Of a stretch of DNA of 64,000 nt, positions 32,378-42,882 are shown in pieces (the first letter of the stretch is position 1; each line of letters opens with the position of its first letter). The notes beneath the pieces are model-generated. The model worked only from the letters and a program-made list of their open reading frames with translations. It ran no database searches and was not told where the DNA came from. Position numbers and translations under genes: made by a program. Source of the stretch: Gammaproteobacteria bacterium (GTDB lineage: Bacteria > Pseudomonadota > Gammaproteobacteria > Ga0077536). The DNA lies in the NCBI GenBank assembly GCA_024235015.1, contig JACKNG010000001.1, positions 124,001-188,000 of the forward strand, in the 5' to 3' direction.

Positions 32378-33781
32378 TCAGCGGCGCGCCAGCGCCTGGG
32401 TCAGGAGATAGACCGCGAGGCCGCTCAGGATCCCGGGCATGCCCTCGTAGATGAAATCCTGGTAGCCGAAATGGCGCCAGGCAAAGGCGACGCCGACCCC
32501 GGTGACCATCATCAGCAGGGCCTGGAACTCGCTCGGCTTGCCGCGCAGGGCATAGACCAGGGCGAGCGGCACGAAGGCCGAGGCCAGGCTCGACCAGGCG
32601 AGGATGACCAGATCGAACACGCTCTGCTGGTCGAGCACCGCGAGCAGTACCGCGGTGAGGGTGAAGATTACCGTTGCCGCCTTGGTCAGGAACATGCTCT
32701 GCAAGGGGCGTGACGGCAGGTCGTTGGTCAGCGAGGACGAGCAGGACAGGACCAGGGAGTCGGCGGTCGACATGGTCGCGGCGAAGATCCCGGCCAGGAT
32801 CAGGCCGACCCAGATCGGCGCCATCAGCATTTCGGCCATGCGCGGCAGGGCGAGTTCGGGATCGACGTCGCCGAGTTCGGGCAGGTAGAGCCGGGACAGC
32901 AGGCCAACCCCGGTGGCCGCACAGTAGAACAGCACGAAGAAGCCGTAGTAGACGACGCGCGCCATCGCCATGTGGTGGCCGTCGTCGAGCGCCATGAAAC
33001 GCACCATGACGTGCGGCTGGCCGGCGACGCTGAAGCCGGCGAACATCCAGCCGGTGGCGAACAGCGCCACCCCGGCGGCGCCGGGCACGGCCATGACGTC
33101 GGCGGACGGCGCGAGATCCATGTAACCCGGGATGGCGTCGAGGGTGGCCCAGGCGGCGGCGAAGCCGCCCTGGCCCTCGATGGCGACGACCAGCAGGCTG
33201 CCCATGGCGGCGAGCATGACCAGGGCCTGGGCGACGTCGGTCCAGATCGAGGCGCGGATGCCGCCGGCCAGGCAGTAGGCGATGACGATGATGCCGACGG
33301 CGACCGCCCCGGCCTCGTCGGAGAAGCCGAACATGGCGTGCAGCGCCTTGCCCCCGGCGTCCATCTGCGCGGCCGCGTAGGCGCCGAGGAAGACGATGGT
33401 GAGCACGGCCGAGAGGCGCCGGAACAGGCCGAAGTTGTTGCCGTACCAGCCGGACAGCAGGGCCAGGTAGGTGGTCTCGTGGGTGGCCCCGGCGGCGTCG
33501 CGCAGGCGCCGATGGATGAGCAGCGACGCGGCGAAGTCGCCGACGATCCAGCCGACCATCAGCCACGCCGCGGCCAGCCCGGTGACGTAGGTGTAGCCGA
33601 TGACCCCGATGAACATGTAGCCGGAATTGTTGGTTGCGACGGCGGACAGGCCGGCGGCCAGGGGCGAGATGTCCTGGCTGGCCAGGTAGTAGTCGCGGCG
33701 GGTCGGGCGCGCGCGCCGCGCCGAGGCGAGCCCGACGAGCAGGAACAGGCCGAGGAAGCCGAGGAAGCTCAGCAGGACCAT
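32378..33781 (-). CDS. Sodium:solute symporter (PutP-like SSS family)
   Basis: A 467-residue protein with about 12-13 membrane segments. SSS marks are LSAVATNNSGYMFIGVIGYT in the first sodium-site helix, YCLAGGIRASIWTDVAQALV and the TM8-9 sequence ATMSTADSLVLSCSSSLTND. These are typical of proline/solute:Na+ symporters. It lies downstream of ectD on the same strand with a 315-bp gap, so it could take up a compatible solute such as ectoine or proline. That link is contextual only. Confidence 0.88.
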   Translation of the reverse strand: MVLLSFLGFLGLFLLVGLASARRARPTRRDYYLASQDISPLAAGLSAVATNNSGYMFIGVIGYTYVTGLAAAWLMVGWIVGDFAASLLIHRRLRDAAGATHETTYLALLSGWYGNNFGLFRRLSAVLTIVFLGAYAAAQMDAGGKALHAMFGFSDEAGAVAVGIIVIAYCLAGGIRASIWTDVAQALVMLAAMGSLLVVAIEGQGGFAAAWATLDAIPGYMDLAPSADVMAVPGAAGVALFATGWMFAGFSVAGQPHVMVRFMALDDGHHMAMARVVYYGFFVLFYCAATGVGLLSRLYLPELGDVDPELALPRMAEMLMAPIWVGLILAGIFAATMSTADSLVLSCSSSLTNDLPSRPLQSMFLTKAATVIFTLTAVLLAVLDQQSVFDLVILAWSSLASAFVPLALVYALRGKPSEFQALLMMVTGVGVAFAWRHFGYQDFIYEGMPGILSGLAVYLLTQALARR

Positions 33782-34096
33782 GCTAGCCGGCAGGTGAAGA
33801 ATTACGGCGGAGGTCGTGGGCGGCGTTGCGTGCGCGCCTGCGGTCCTCGTTGATACGCATGAACGCCGACCCTCGTTTCCCCCGCGCCTTGCCCACGACC
33901 TTGCCTGCTACGTTTTTCACCAGCCTGCTAACGCCCCGTCGCGATGGCTCGCGGCATGCCCGGCGGCCGCCGCGTCGTCCCCGGGTAGCGCGCCGCGCCA
34001 CCGTTCGATCGCGTGCCGCGCAAGGCGCAGCGCGGGCGGCATCCATGGCCGCGTCGTCACGGGCGCGGCCACGGGGCAGCAGCTCGGTGCGCCGAA
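33782..34096. other. Intergenic region between ectD and the symporter gene
   Basis: No convincing gene. Short frames on both strands have no conserved look. It may hold the end of the ectoine transcript and a promoter for the symporter, but no clear hairpin-plus-T-run was seen. Confidence 0.4.
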
Positions 34097-34990
34097 TCAG
34101 ACCGGCTCGATGTGCGCGCGGTTGGCGATGTGCTGAGGACGCGGCGGCTGGCCGCTGAACGGCTCCGCGCACCGGTTCGACATCGCGTTGTAGACGAAGA
34201 ACACGTTGCTGCGCGGATAGGGCGAGATGTTGCTGCCCGAGCCGTGCAGGATGTTGCAATCGAAGATCACCACGCTACCGGCACGCGCCAATGCCGCGCG
34301 GATGCCGCGTTCGGACAGCTTGCGGATGCTGTCGTGGTCCGGTACGCCGTATTCCTGCTTCTTCAGCGAGGCCTTGTAGTGTTCGCGCGGCGTTTCGCCG
34401 ACGCAGGCCACGTAATGCTTGTGCGAACCGTTGACCAGCAGCAGCGGACCGTTGCACACCAGGTTGTCGGTCAGCATCACCGACATCGACAACGCCCGCA
34501 TGCGCGGCATGCCGTCCTCGATGTGCCAGGTCTCGAAGTCGGAATGCCACCAGAAGTCCTTGCCCTCGAAGCCGGGCTTGTAGTTGAGGCGGGACTGGTG
34601 GATGTAAGCCTCGTCGCCGAGCAGGAAGCGGGCGACGTTGGCCAGCCGCGGATCGCGGGCCACCGCGCCGAGGTGCTCGTTCTGGCGATGGATCTCGAAG
34701 ATCGAACGCACCGCGCGGCTCTCGGGTTCCTCGATCACCGTCGTGTCGTCGATGCCGTGGCGGGCCAGGGCGACATCGGCCGCCGCGATCAGGTTGTCGA
34801 GTTCGGCGCCGACGAAGACGTCGGGCAGGATGAGGTAGCCGTTTTCCTCGTAGTGCGCGATCTCGGTCTCGCTGATCGGGGCGCCGGCGCGCGACTCCGA
34901 CCACACCACCGGGTCCTGCCGCGGTGTGATCCGCGGCTCGGGCTCGATGCGCGAAGGGTAGAGGTCGATGTTGGCTGCAGCTTGAGACAT
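34097..34990 (-). CDS. ectD: Ectoine hydroxylase
   Basis: A 297-residue Fe(II)/2-oxoglutarate dioxygenase making 5-hydroxyectoine. The EctD signature FWWHSDFETWHIEDGMPRMR supplies the His and Asp iron ligands, the third His is in FDCNILHGSGSN, and the Arg in PRSNVFFVYNAMSN binds 2-oxoglutarate. The length matches the family. It is the last gene of ectABCD, 16 bp after ectC. Hydroxyectoine adds protection against heat and desiccation. Confidence 0.96.
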   Translation of the reverse strand: MSQAAANIDLYPSRIEPEPRITPRQDPVVWSESRAGAPISETEIAHYEENGYLILPDVFVGAELDNLIAAADVALARHGIDDTTVIEEPESRAVRSIFEIHRQNEHLGAVARDPRLANVARFLLGDEAYIHQSRLNYKPGFEGKDFWWHSDFETWHIEDGMPRMRALSMSVMLTDNLVCNGPLLLVNGSHKHYVACVGETPREHYKASLKKQEYGVPDHDSIRKLSERGIRAALARAGSVVIFDCNILHGSGSNISPYPRSNVFFVYNAMSNRCAEPFSGQPPRPQHIANRAHIEPV

Positions 34991-35006
34991 GCCGGGCTCC
35001 TGCGAC

Positions 35007-35405
35007 TCAGTCGCTGACGACGTCGGCCTCGGTCGGGTAGACGCCGTTCTCGTTGTGGACTTCGGTACCGTACAGCGGCGGGTTGAACACGCACGCCAGC
35101 TCGAGGTCGGTCTCGGCGCGCACGATGTGACGGTCGTGTTCGTTGAGCGCGTACATCTGGCCCGGGAAGATGTTCCAGGTCTGGCCGGTGACGAGTGATT
35201 CCAGGGTGCCGCGGCCGCTGATGCAGTAGACGGTCTCGAGGTGGTTCTCGTAGCACATCTCGGTTTCGGTGCCGCCGTAGATGGTGGTGATGTGGAACGA
35301 GTAGCCCATCTCGTCGCCGCGCAGCAGCAGGCGCGTGCTCTCCCAGGTCTTGGCGACGATGCGGCGATCGGTCTTACGGCACTCGTCGAGATTCCTCACG
35401 ATCAT
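35007..35405 (-). CDS. ectC: Ectoine synthase
   Basis: A 132-residue cupin that cyclises N-gamma-acetyl-diaminobutyrate to ectoine. Diagnostic stretches are MIVRNLDECRKTDRRI, GYSFHITTIYGGTETEMCYE, NHLETVYCISGRG and PGQMYALNEHDRH, which include the Glu, Tyr and His metal ligands. It lies between ectB and ectD with short gaps in one operon. Confidence 0.97.
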   Translation of the reverse strand: MIVRNLDECRKTDRRIVAKTWESTRLLLRGDEMGYSFHITTIYGGTETEMCYENHLETVYCISGRGTLESLVTGQTWNIFPGQMYALNEHDRHIVRAETDLELACVFNPPLYGTEVHNENGVYPTEADVVSD

Positions 35406-35423
35406 GATGCGGGTTCCTCGTGC

Positions 35424-36737
35424 TCAATCCGGTTTGTAGGCGGCGATGGCGGCACGGGTCGACTCGCCGAGGATGTCGAGCGCCGCGTTCAGGGTGTCGT
35501 TCGGCGTCACCAGCGGCGGCAGGCATTTGACGACCTCGTCTTCCGAACCGCTGGTCTCGATGACCAGCCCGGCGCGGAAGCAGCGCCGCACGATGTCGCG
35601 CGCCAGGCGCCCGCTGTGGCAGGTGAGGCCCTGCATGATGCCGCGGCCGCGCGGCGCGATGACGTCGTCCGGGTAATCCTTGGCGATGGCGGCGAGGGCG
35701 TCGCCGATGAGCCTGGCCTTGTCGGCGATTTCAGTCTCGAAATCGCGGTTGCCCCAGTAGCGCTCGAGCGCCGCCGTGGCGGTGACGAAAGCATGGTTGT
35801 TGCCACGGAAGGTGCCGTTGTGCTCGCCCGGTTTCCAGCAGTCGAGGTCGGGGCGGAAGATGGTCACCGCGAACGGGATGCCGTAACCGGACAGCGACTT
35901 CGACAGGGTCACGATGTCCGGCTTGATGCCGGACGGCTCGAAGCTGAAGAAGGTGCCGGTGCGGCCGCAGCCGGCCTGGATGTCGTCGACGATGAGCAGC
36001 ATGTCATGTTTGCGGCAGACGCGTTCGAGGGCGCGCAACCAGCGCGGGGTGGCGACGTTCAGCCCCCCCTCGCCCTGCACCGTTTCGACGATCGCCGCGG
36101 CCGGGTGATCGATGCCGCTGGAGGGATCGTCGAGCATGCGTTCGAGGTAGGCGATGGTGTCGAGTTCGTCGCCGAAGTAGTTGCAGAACGGCATGTGGGT
36201 GACGCCCGTCAGGGGCAGGCCGGCGGCGCCGCGGTGATGCGAGTTGCCGGTCGCCGCCATGGCGCCGATCGAAACGCCGTGGAAGCCGTTGGTGAAGGCG
36301 ATGATGTTGTGACGCTGCTTGATGTTGCGGGCGAGCTTGAGCGCCGCCTCGACCGCGTTGGTGCCGGTCGGGCCGGTGAACTGCACGACGTATTCGAGGC
36401 CGCGCGGGGCGAGGATGTTGTCGTTGAAGGTGGTGAGAAACGCTTCCTTCGCGGTGGTGTGCATGTCCAGGCTGTGCGTGATGCCGCAGTTCGAGATGTA
36501 CTCGATCAGGCGGCTGCGCAGGTGGGCGTTGTTGTGCCCGTAGTTGAGGCTGCCGGCGCCGGCGAGGAAATCGATGTAGCGATTGCCGTTTTCGTCGAAC
36601 AGGTAGGCGCCCTCGGCCGTGTTGAACACGACGGGGAAGGAGCGCGCGTAGCTCTGCACGTTGGATTCGAGTTCATCGAAGGTGGTCGTCTCGACCTGGG
36701 ATTGAGTGGCGAGCGAAGAGTTAGCCATGGCAGTCAT
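35424..36737 (-). CDS. ectB: Diaminobutyrate-2-oxoglutarate transaminase
   Basis: A 437-residue class III PLP aminotransferase converting aspartate semialdehyde to 2,4-diaminobutyrate with glutamate as donor. The body carries FLAGAGSLNYGHNN, FTGPTGTNAVEAALKLAR, DDIQAGCGRTGTFFSFE and the PLP lysine about residue 280 in LSKSLSGYG. The start ATG 36737 overlaps the ectA stop by one base (TGATG), showing translational coupling. The frame extends further upstream within ectA but that part is not EctB-like. Confidence 0.96.
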   Translation of the reverse strand: MTAMANSSLATQSQVETTTFDELESNVQSYARSFPVVFNTAEGAYLFDENGNRYIDFLAGAGSLNYGHNNAHLRSRLIEYISNCGITHSLDMHTTAKEAFLTTFNDNILAPRGLEYVVQFTGPTGTNAVEAALKLARNIKQRHNIIAFTNGFHGVSIGAMAATGNSHHRGAAGLPLTGVTHMPFCNYFGDELDTIAYLERMLDDPSSGIDHPAAAIVETVQGEGGLNVATPRWLRALERVCRKHDMLLIVDDIQAGCGRTGTFFSFEPSGIKPDIVTLSKSLSGYGIPFAVTIFRPDLDCWKPGEHNGTFRGNNHAFVTATAALERYWGNRDFETEIADKARLIGDALAAIAKDYPDDVIAPRGRGIMQGLTCHSGRLARDIVRRCFRAGLVIETSGSEDEVVKCLPPLVTPNDTLNAALDILGESTRAAIAAYKPD

Positions 36738-37276
36738 CAGCCTCCTGTGGAGCCCCGCGCGACGAACGGACCGATGAGGAAGAGTTCCTCCGAGTCCGCC
36801 TGGCCGGCGAGGTGTACGTGTCTGTCGAAATGTGGGCGCACTTCCACGCCGGCGCCGAGTTCCTCTGCGAGGCGGGTGAACATCGCCCGCGAGGCCTCGT
36901 TGCCCGGCGTGACCGTGGTATGAATCCATTCCACGTCGGCGCACGCGTCGCGGTCGAGGATGTCCTGGATGAGCCGGCGCGCGAGCCCGTGACCACGGGC
37001 GGCGCTGTCCACCGCGACCTGCCAGATGAACAGCACGTTCGGCTTGCGCGGCGGCAGGTAGCCGGAGACGAAGCCGGCAACGCGACCGTCGAGTCGCGCC
37101 AGCGCGCAGCTCTCGGCGAAGTCACTGCACTGCAGCAGGTTGCAGTAGAGCGAGTTGCGATCGAGCGGCGGGCAGCGGGCGATCAGGGCGTGCACCGCGG
37201 CGGCGTCAGTCGCGCGGGGCTGAACGATGGACAGGGTGGATGTGGTCTTGTCTGGGTGCGGTTCGGTACGGGACAT
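36737..37276 (-). CDS. ectA: Diaminobutyrate acetyltransferase
   Basis: A 179-residue GNAT-fold enzyme that acetylates diaminobutyrate at N-gamma using acetyl-CoA. It contains CPPLDRNSLYCNLLQCSDF, typical of EctA, and the acetyl-CoA loop WQVAVDSAARGHGLARRL. It is the first gene of the ect operon. The upstream 376 bp are unusually AT-rich with strong inverted repeats and separate it from ectR on the other strand. Confidence 0.95.
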   Translation of the reverse strand: MSRTEPHPDKTTSTLSIVQPRATDAAAVHALIARCPPLDRNSLYCNLLQCSDFAESCALARLDGRVAGFVSGYLPPRKPNVLFIWQVAVDSAARGHGLARRLIQDILDRDACADVEWIHTTVTPGNEASRAMFTRLAEELGAGVEVRPHFDRHVHLAGQADSEELFLIGPFVARGSTGG

Positions 37277-37354
37277 GCTCGATACAGGACGGCGCAGTGC
37301 GGGACGTCGGCCTGATCTGTCTGTTTACGTGAGCCAGGCATTATTTCGTATTTC

Positions 37355-37384
37355 AAAATAATAATCAAGCCGTATCCATTTCAA
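37355..37384 (-). promoter_or_regulatory. Candidate ectABCD promoter
   Basis: On the minus strand TTGAAA (37384-37379), 18 bp, then TATTTT (37360-37355). The -10 lies within TATTTCAAAATA, itself a short palindrome. The site sits just downstream of two inverted repeats, about 80 bp before the ectA start. Confidence 0.4.
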
Positions 37385-37393
37385 AGTATTGAT

Positions 37394-37415
37394 AAACAAA
37401 GCTTCATCTTTGTTT
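37394..37415. promoter_or_regulatory. Inverted repeat AAACAAAG-N6-CTTTGTTT, candidate EctR operator
   Basis: Perfect 8-bp arms in the ectA-ectR intergenic region, immediately upstream of the candidate ectA -35. Symmetry and location fit binding by a MarR dimer. Confidence 0.5.
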
Positions 37416-37423
37416 TGAGCTCA

Positions 37424-37444
37424 ATTTGTTTCTTTTAAACAAAT
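37424..37444. promoter_or_regulatory. Inverted repeat ATTTGTTT-N5-AAACAAAT, second candidate EctR operator
   Basis: Perfect 8-bp arms whose core (TTTGTTT/AAACAAA) is the same as in the neighbouring repeat at 37394-37415. A palindrome TTGAGCTCAA bridges the two at 37415-37424. Confidence 0.5.
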
Positions 37445-37652
37445 GATTTCGGGGTTGGCGAGTCATGGCCTGCGGCAATCCCGCCCGGCTGGGGCGCAAG
37501 CGCTCCGTCCGAACGGGCGTGCGCCACGACGTGAGCCCGGCCACCCATGTGGCGCGCCGGCGGCCCCGTCCGATCCGCAATTCGACGCGCGCCCGGGGCG
37601 AGGCACCGAGCAATGCGGGCTAGAATGCGTCGCCCGTTCCCGGGGAGGAGCC

Positions 37653-38150
37653 ATGGCCGAGATCGACGTCTTCAAGGAAGTCCTCATCGCACTGCGCCAG
37701 ATCCTGCGCACGATGGAGGCGCAGTCGAAGGTGCTGGCGCGCCAGACCGGGCTGTCCACGGCGCAGTTCATCGCCCTGCAGCTGATCGATGCGGCCGGTC
37801 GCATGACCGCCGGCGAACTCGCCCGCGAGCTGCTGCTGAGCCAGGGCACGGTGACGTCGATCATCACCCGCCTCGAGGCGCGCGCACTCATCGCGCGCAC
37901 CCGCGACGAACTCGACAAGCGCTGCGTGGTGCTGACCCTGACCCCCGCCGGCCAGGACCTGCTGGCCGCCACCCCGCGCGTCCTGCAGAACGTCTTCGAG
38001 CGGCGCTTCGCCGACCTCGAGGGCTGGGAGCAGATGCAGGTCCTGGCAGGCCTGCGCAGAACTTCGGCCTTGATGAACGCGGCCGACGTCGAAGCCTCGC
38101 CGGTACTCGACGTCGGCGAGCTCGACGTCGCCGGCAGCAGCCGGGACTGA
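37653..38150 (+). CDS. ectR: MarR family regulator, EctR-type
   Basis: A 165-residue winged-helix protein. MTAGELARELLLSQGTVTSI is the recognition helix region, and the wing follows with RDELDKRCVVLTLTPAGQ. EctR repressors of ectoine operons belong to this family and are divergently encoded, exactly as here. The start is ATG 37653 behind GGGGAGGAG. It probably represses ectABCD under low salt and may regulate itself. Confidence 0.85.
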   Translation: MAEIDVFKEVLIALRQILRTMEAQSKVLARQTGLSTAQFIALQLIDAAGRMTAGELARELLLSQGTVTSIITRLEARALIARTRDELDKRCVVLTLTPAGQDLLAATPRVLQNVFERRFADLEGWEQMQVLAGLRRTSALMNAADVEASPVLDVGELDVAGSSRD

Positions 38151-38239
38151 GCCGGGCTGGCCGTGCCACACCGCAGCGATGCGGGCGCGCAGCGAGTGGT
38201 TGATAATCGCGCGTTCCCCGTTCGCCTGGAGACGCGTCC

Positions 38240-39031
38240 ATGTCCGCTTATCAACACCTCGCGCTCGAGCGCCGCGAGCACATCACGATCGTCCGCTTCG
38301 ACCGCCCGGCATGCTGCAATGCCGTCAACCACGAGCTGCTGGCCGAGATCGAACATTGCGCGCTGGCCTTCCGCGAGGATGCCGAGACCCGCGTGGTCGT
38401 GTTCACCGGCAATGGCCGTCATTTCTGCGCCGGGGCGGACCTGAAGGAACTCCAGCGCGCGAATGAAGCCCCGCTGGTGTTGCGCCGGCGACGTCAGCGC
38501 ATGGGGGAGCGTGCGCTCCACGCCATTCTCGGCATGGACCAGATCACCATCGCGGCCTGGAACGGTGGCGCCCTGGGCGGCGGGGCCTGCCTGGCGACGG
38601 CAGCCGATTTCCGCATCGGCGCGAGCGACTGCTTCATCCAGTACCCCGAGATCGATCTCGGCATGAACCTGATGTGGCAGAGTCTGCCGCTGACCATCCA
38701 CCTGGTCGGCCCCACGCGCGCCAAGCGCCTGGTCATCGGTGGCGAACGCGTGCACGCCGAGACCCTGCTGGCGTGGGGATTGCTCGAAACGGTGGTGCCG
38801 GCCGGCGAAGTCGTCGAGCAGGCCTGCGCCTTCGCCCGCACTTACGTCGACAAGTCGCCGATCGCCGCGCAGATGATCAAGCGCAGCGTGAACGCCATCA
38901 CCGGCGCGCTGGACCGCGCGTTGATGCACATGGATGCCGACCAGAACCTGTTCTGCCTCGACACCGCCGATCAGAAGGCGGCCGCGCGCGCCTACCTCGA
39001 CGGTACGCCTCCCCGCTTCGAGGGCAACTGA
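38240..39031 (+). CDS. Enoyl-CoA hydratase/isomerase family protein
   Basis: A 263-residue crotonase-fold protein. The oxyanion-hole segments are GNGRHFCAGADLKELQ (about 55-70) and WNGGALGGGACLATAADFRI (about 105-125), followed by YPEIDLGMNLMWQ. Residues at the usual catalytic Glu positions are not both conserved, so a hydratase or an isomerase/lyase variant is possible. It follows ectR by 89 bp on the same strand, with no obvious link to ectoine. Confidence 0.85.
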   Translation: MSAYQHLALERREHITIVRFDRPACCNAVNHELLAEIEHCALAFREDAETRVVVFTGNGRHFCAGADLKELQRANEAPLVLRRRRQRMGERALHAILGMDQITIAAWNGGALGGGACLATAADFRIGASDCFIQYPEIDLGMNLMWQSLPLTIHLVGPTRAKRLVIGGERVHAETLLAWGLLETVVPAGEVVEQACAFARTYVDKSPIAAQMIKRSVNAITGALDRALMHMDADQNLFCLDTADQKAAARAYLDGTPPRFEGN

Positions 39032-39066
39032 ATGGCGTGCCGGCACTGGGGCACGCGGCCGGCGTG

Positions 39067-39972
39067 ATGCCCCCGAACTGGAGCGGCCCCCTGCTCGCCT
39101 TCACCGCGCTGTGCGTGGTGTGGGGCTACAGCTGGGTGCTGCTCAAGATCGGCCTGCTCGATGCCGGCCCGTTCAGCTACGCCGGCCTGCGCACCCTGCT
39201 CGGCGCCTGTGCCCTGCTCGCGTTGCTGCCGCTGCTGCGCCGCCCCGTGCGCGTCGGCCGCTGGCGCGAGCTGCTGGTGCTCGGCCTGGTCAACACGGCG
39301 GGCCTGGTCGGCTGCTCGCAATGGGCACTCGTCGAAGGCGCGGCCAACCGCACCTCGATCCTGGTCTACACCATGCCGTTCTGGACCTTGATCCTGGGTT
39401 GGCGCCTGCTCGGCGAGCGCCTGCGCGGACTGCAATGGCCGGCGGTCGCGGCAGCCGCCCTCGGTCTCGGCTGCGTGCTCAATCCCTGGACCTTCGCCGG
39501 CAGCGCGCGCAGTACCCTGCTCGCGCTCGGCGCGGCCTGGTTCTGGGCGCTCGGGGTGATCGTGGTCAAGCGCATCCAGGCGCGCGGGCCGATCGACCTG
39601 CTCGCGCTGACCGCGTGGCAGATGTTCTTCGGCGGCCTCGTGCTGTGCGCCTGTGCGCTCGTCGTCGACGAACCCGCGGTGAGCTGGACACCGCGCTTCC
39701 TCGCCGTGCTCGGTGTGACCGCCCTGGTCTCGACCGGCGCCGGCTGGGCGCTGTGGGTCTACCTGCTGCATCGGCTGCCGGCCGGGACGGCGAGCCTGAT
39801 GACCTTGATGGTGCCGGTCGTCGCGGTGGTGTCGAGCTCCTGGCAGCTCGATGAACACCTCGCGCAGAGTGACCTCGCCGGCATCGTCGCCATCGTCCTC
39901 GGCCTCGCCCTGCTCGCCGTCCACGCCCTGCACCAGCACCGTTCGGTGACCGGTACCGCCGCGCCCGAGTGA
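39067..39972 (+). CDS. EamA/DMT superfamily transporter
   Basis: A 301-residue protein with ten hydrophobic segments in two EamA repeats; each repeat begins with a helix such as LLAFTALCVVWGYSWVLLKI or LLALGAAWFWALGVIVVKRI. Members export amino acids, nucleosides or other small metabolites. The start ATG 39067 (MPPNWSGPLLAF) is chosen because it opens directly before helix 1. It lies 35 bp after the enoyl-CoA hydratase. Confidence 0.85.
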   Translation: MPPNWSGPLLAFTALCVVWGYSWVLLKIGLLDAGPFSYAGLRTLLGACALLALLPLLRRPVRVGRWRELLVLGLVNTAGLVGCSQWALVEGAANRTSILVYTMPFWTLILGWRLLGERLRGLQWPAVAAAALGLGCVLNPWTFAGSARSTLLALGAAWFWALGVIVVKRIQARGPIDLLALTAWQMFFGGLVLCACALVVDEPAVSWTPRFLAVLGVTALVSTGAGWALWVYLLHRLPAGTASLMTLMVPVVAVVSSSWQLDEHLAQSDLAGIVAIVLGLALLAVHALHQHRSVTGTAAPE

Positions 39973-40030
39973 GGCGCGGGCGCGCTCGGGCTACACTCGG
40001 CGCTGCTCGATTTCCCGGGACGCGATCACC

Positions 40031-41557
<1,527 letters not shown>

Positions 41558-41576
41558 GCGCGCTGGCGCCCGCCGT

Positions 41577-42800
41577 TCAGGTTTCCGGGTTGGCGAACAA
41601 CACCCCGGCTTCGCCGAGCGCGGCGACGCGGGCGTCGTCATAGCCGAGGATCTCGGTCAGCACCTTGGCGTTGTGCTCGCCGAGGGCGGCGGCATCGAGG
41701 GGCGGGTTGTGCGGGAAGCCCTTGAAACGCAGTGGCATGCCCGGCATGAGCACCTCGCCGAGCTTGGGATCACTGACGGTGCGGATGGTGCCGCGCCCGC
41801 GCATGTGCGGGTGGTTGGCGAGCTGCTCGATGGTCAGTACCGGCGCGCAGGGCACGCGCTCGCGCTGCAGCGCGTCGAGGATGGCCTGGTCGGAGGGTTG
41901 CCCGTCGAGCCAGGCCTGGATGATGTCGATGACGTCCTGCGCCGCCGCGCAGCGTTTCTCGTTGGTGTCGTAGCGCGGGTCCTCGACCAGGTCGGGGCGG
42001 CCGATGGCGCGGCACACCGCCGGCCACTGCGGCTGCAGGGCGATGATGCAGATCCAGTCTTCCTTGCCCTTGAACAGCCCGAGCGGGCAGACCGCAAAAT
42101 GGTGATGGCCCGAGCGTGTCGGCATCGTCTCGCCGTTGGTCATGCTGTAGATCTGCACGTTGAGCTCGTGGCAGTGGGTGTAGGCATCGAGCAGGGAGAT
42201 GTCGAGGAAGGTGCCGGCCCCGCCGCGTTCGCGATGCAACAACGCAAAGCCGATCGCCGCCGCCGCGTGTACCCCGGTCATGACGTCGCCCATGCCGGCC
42301 ATGGGGAAGGACGGCGGCCCGCCCGGCTCGCCGATCATGCCCATGATGCCGCTGTAGGCCTGGGCGATGTAGTCGAAGCCGGGCAGCGCGGAGAGTTCCC
42401 CTTCCTGGCCCAGCGCCGAGATCGAGCACATCACGATGTTGGGATTGATCGCCTGGACCTGTTCCCAGCCGAAACCGAGTCGCCCGATTACGCCCGGCGC
42501 GAAGTTCTCGATGAAGACGTCCGACTGCGCGATCAGCTCGCGCAGGATGGCCTTGCCCTCCTCGGCCTTGGCATTCAGGCAGATGCTGTACTTGCCGCGG
42601 TTCTGCTGGGTGAAGTAGGCGCTGCGGCCGTTGCGATGCCCGGGCAGGGCGCGCGAGACGTCGCCGAGCGGCGGGAACTCGACCTTGATGACCTCGGCGC
42701 CCATCTCGACCATCAGGCGCGTGGCGGTGGGCCCCGCCAGCACGTGGGTCATGTCGAGTACGCGGTAACCGTTCAGGATGTGTTTCGGCAATGCAGCCAT
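41577..42800 (-). CDS. CaiB/BaiF family CoA transferase
   Basis: A 407-residue family III CoA transferase that moves CoA between carboxylic acids. The N-terminal VLDMTHVLAGPTATRLMVEM and GADVIKVEFP-like segment (GAEVIKVEFPPLGD) are followed by the catalytic Asp in PMAGMGDVMTGVHAAAAIGF near residue 170. GGGGAGGGG precedes the ATG. It lies 82 bp downstream of fbiC on the same strand and might be read through from the F420 operon, though its role is unrelated. Confidence 0.92.
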   Translation of the reverse strand: MAALPKHILNGYRVLDMTHVLAGPTATRLMVEMGAEVIKVEFPPLGDVSRALPGHRNGRSAYFTQQNRGKYSICLNAKAEEGKAILRELIAQSDVFIENFAPGVIGRLGFGWEQVQAINPNIVMCSISALGQEGELSALPGFDYIAQAYSGIMGMIGEPGGPPSFPMAGMGDVMTGVHAAAAIGFALLHRERGGAGTFLDISLLDAYTHCHELNVQIYSMTNGETMPTRSGHHHFAVCPLGLFKGKEDWICIIALQPQWPAVCRAIGRPDLVEDPRYDTNEKRCAAAQDVIDIIQAWLDGQPSDQAILDALQRERVPCAPVLTIEQLANHPHMRGRGTIRTVSDPKLGEVLMPGMPLRFKGFPHNPPLDAAALGEHNAKVLTEILGYDDARVAALGEAGVLFANPET

Positions 42801-42882
42801 GTTGCCCCTCCCCCGTGCAGGCTCGATCCAGACAAATGTTCATGCGCCGCGAAGGACCGCGGCGCGATCCGCGCGCCGCGCG

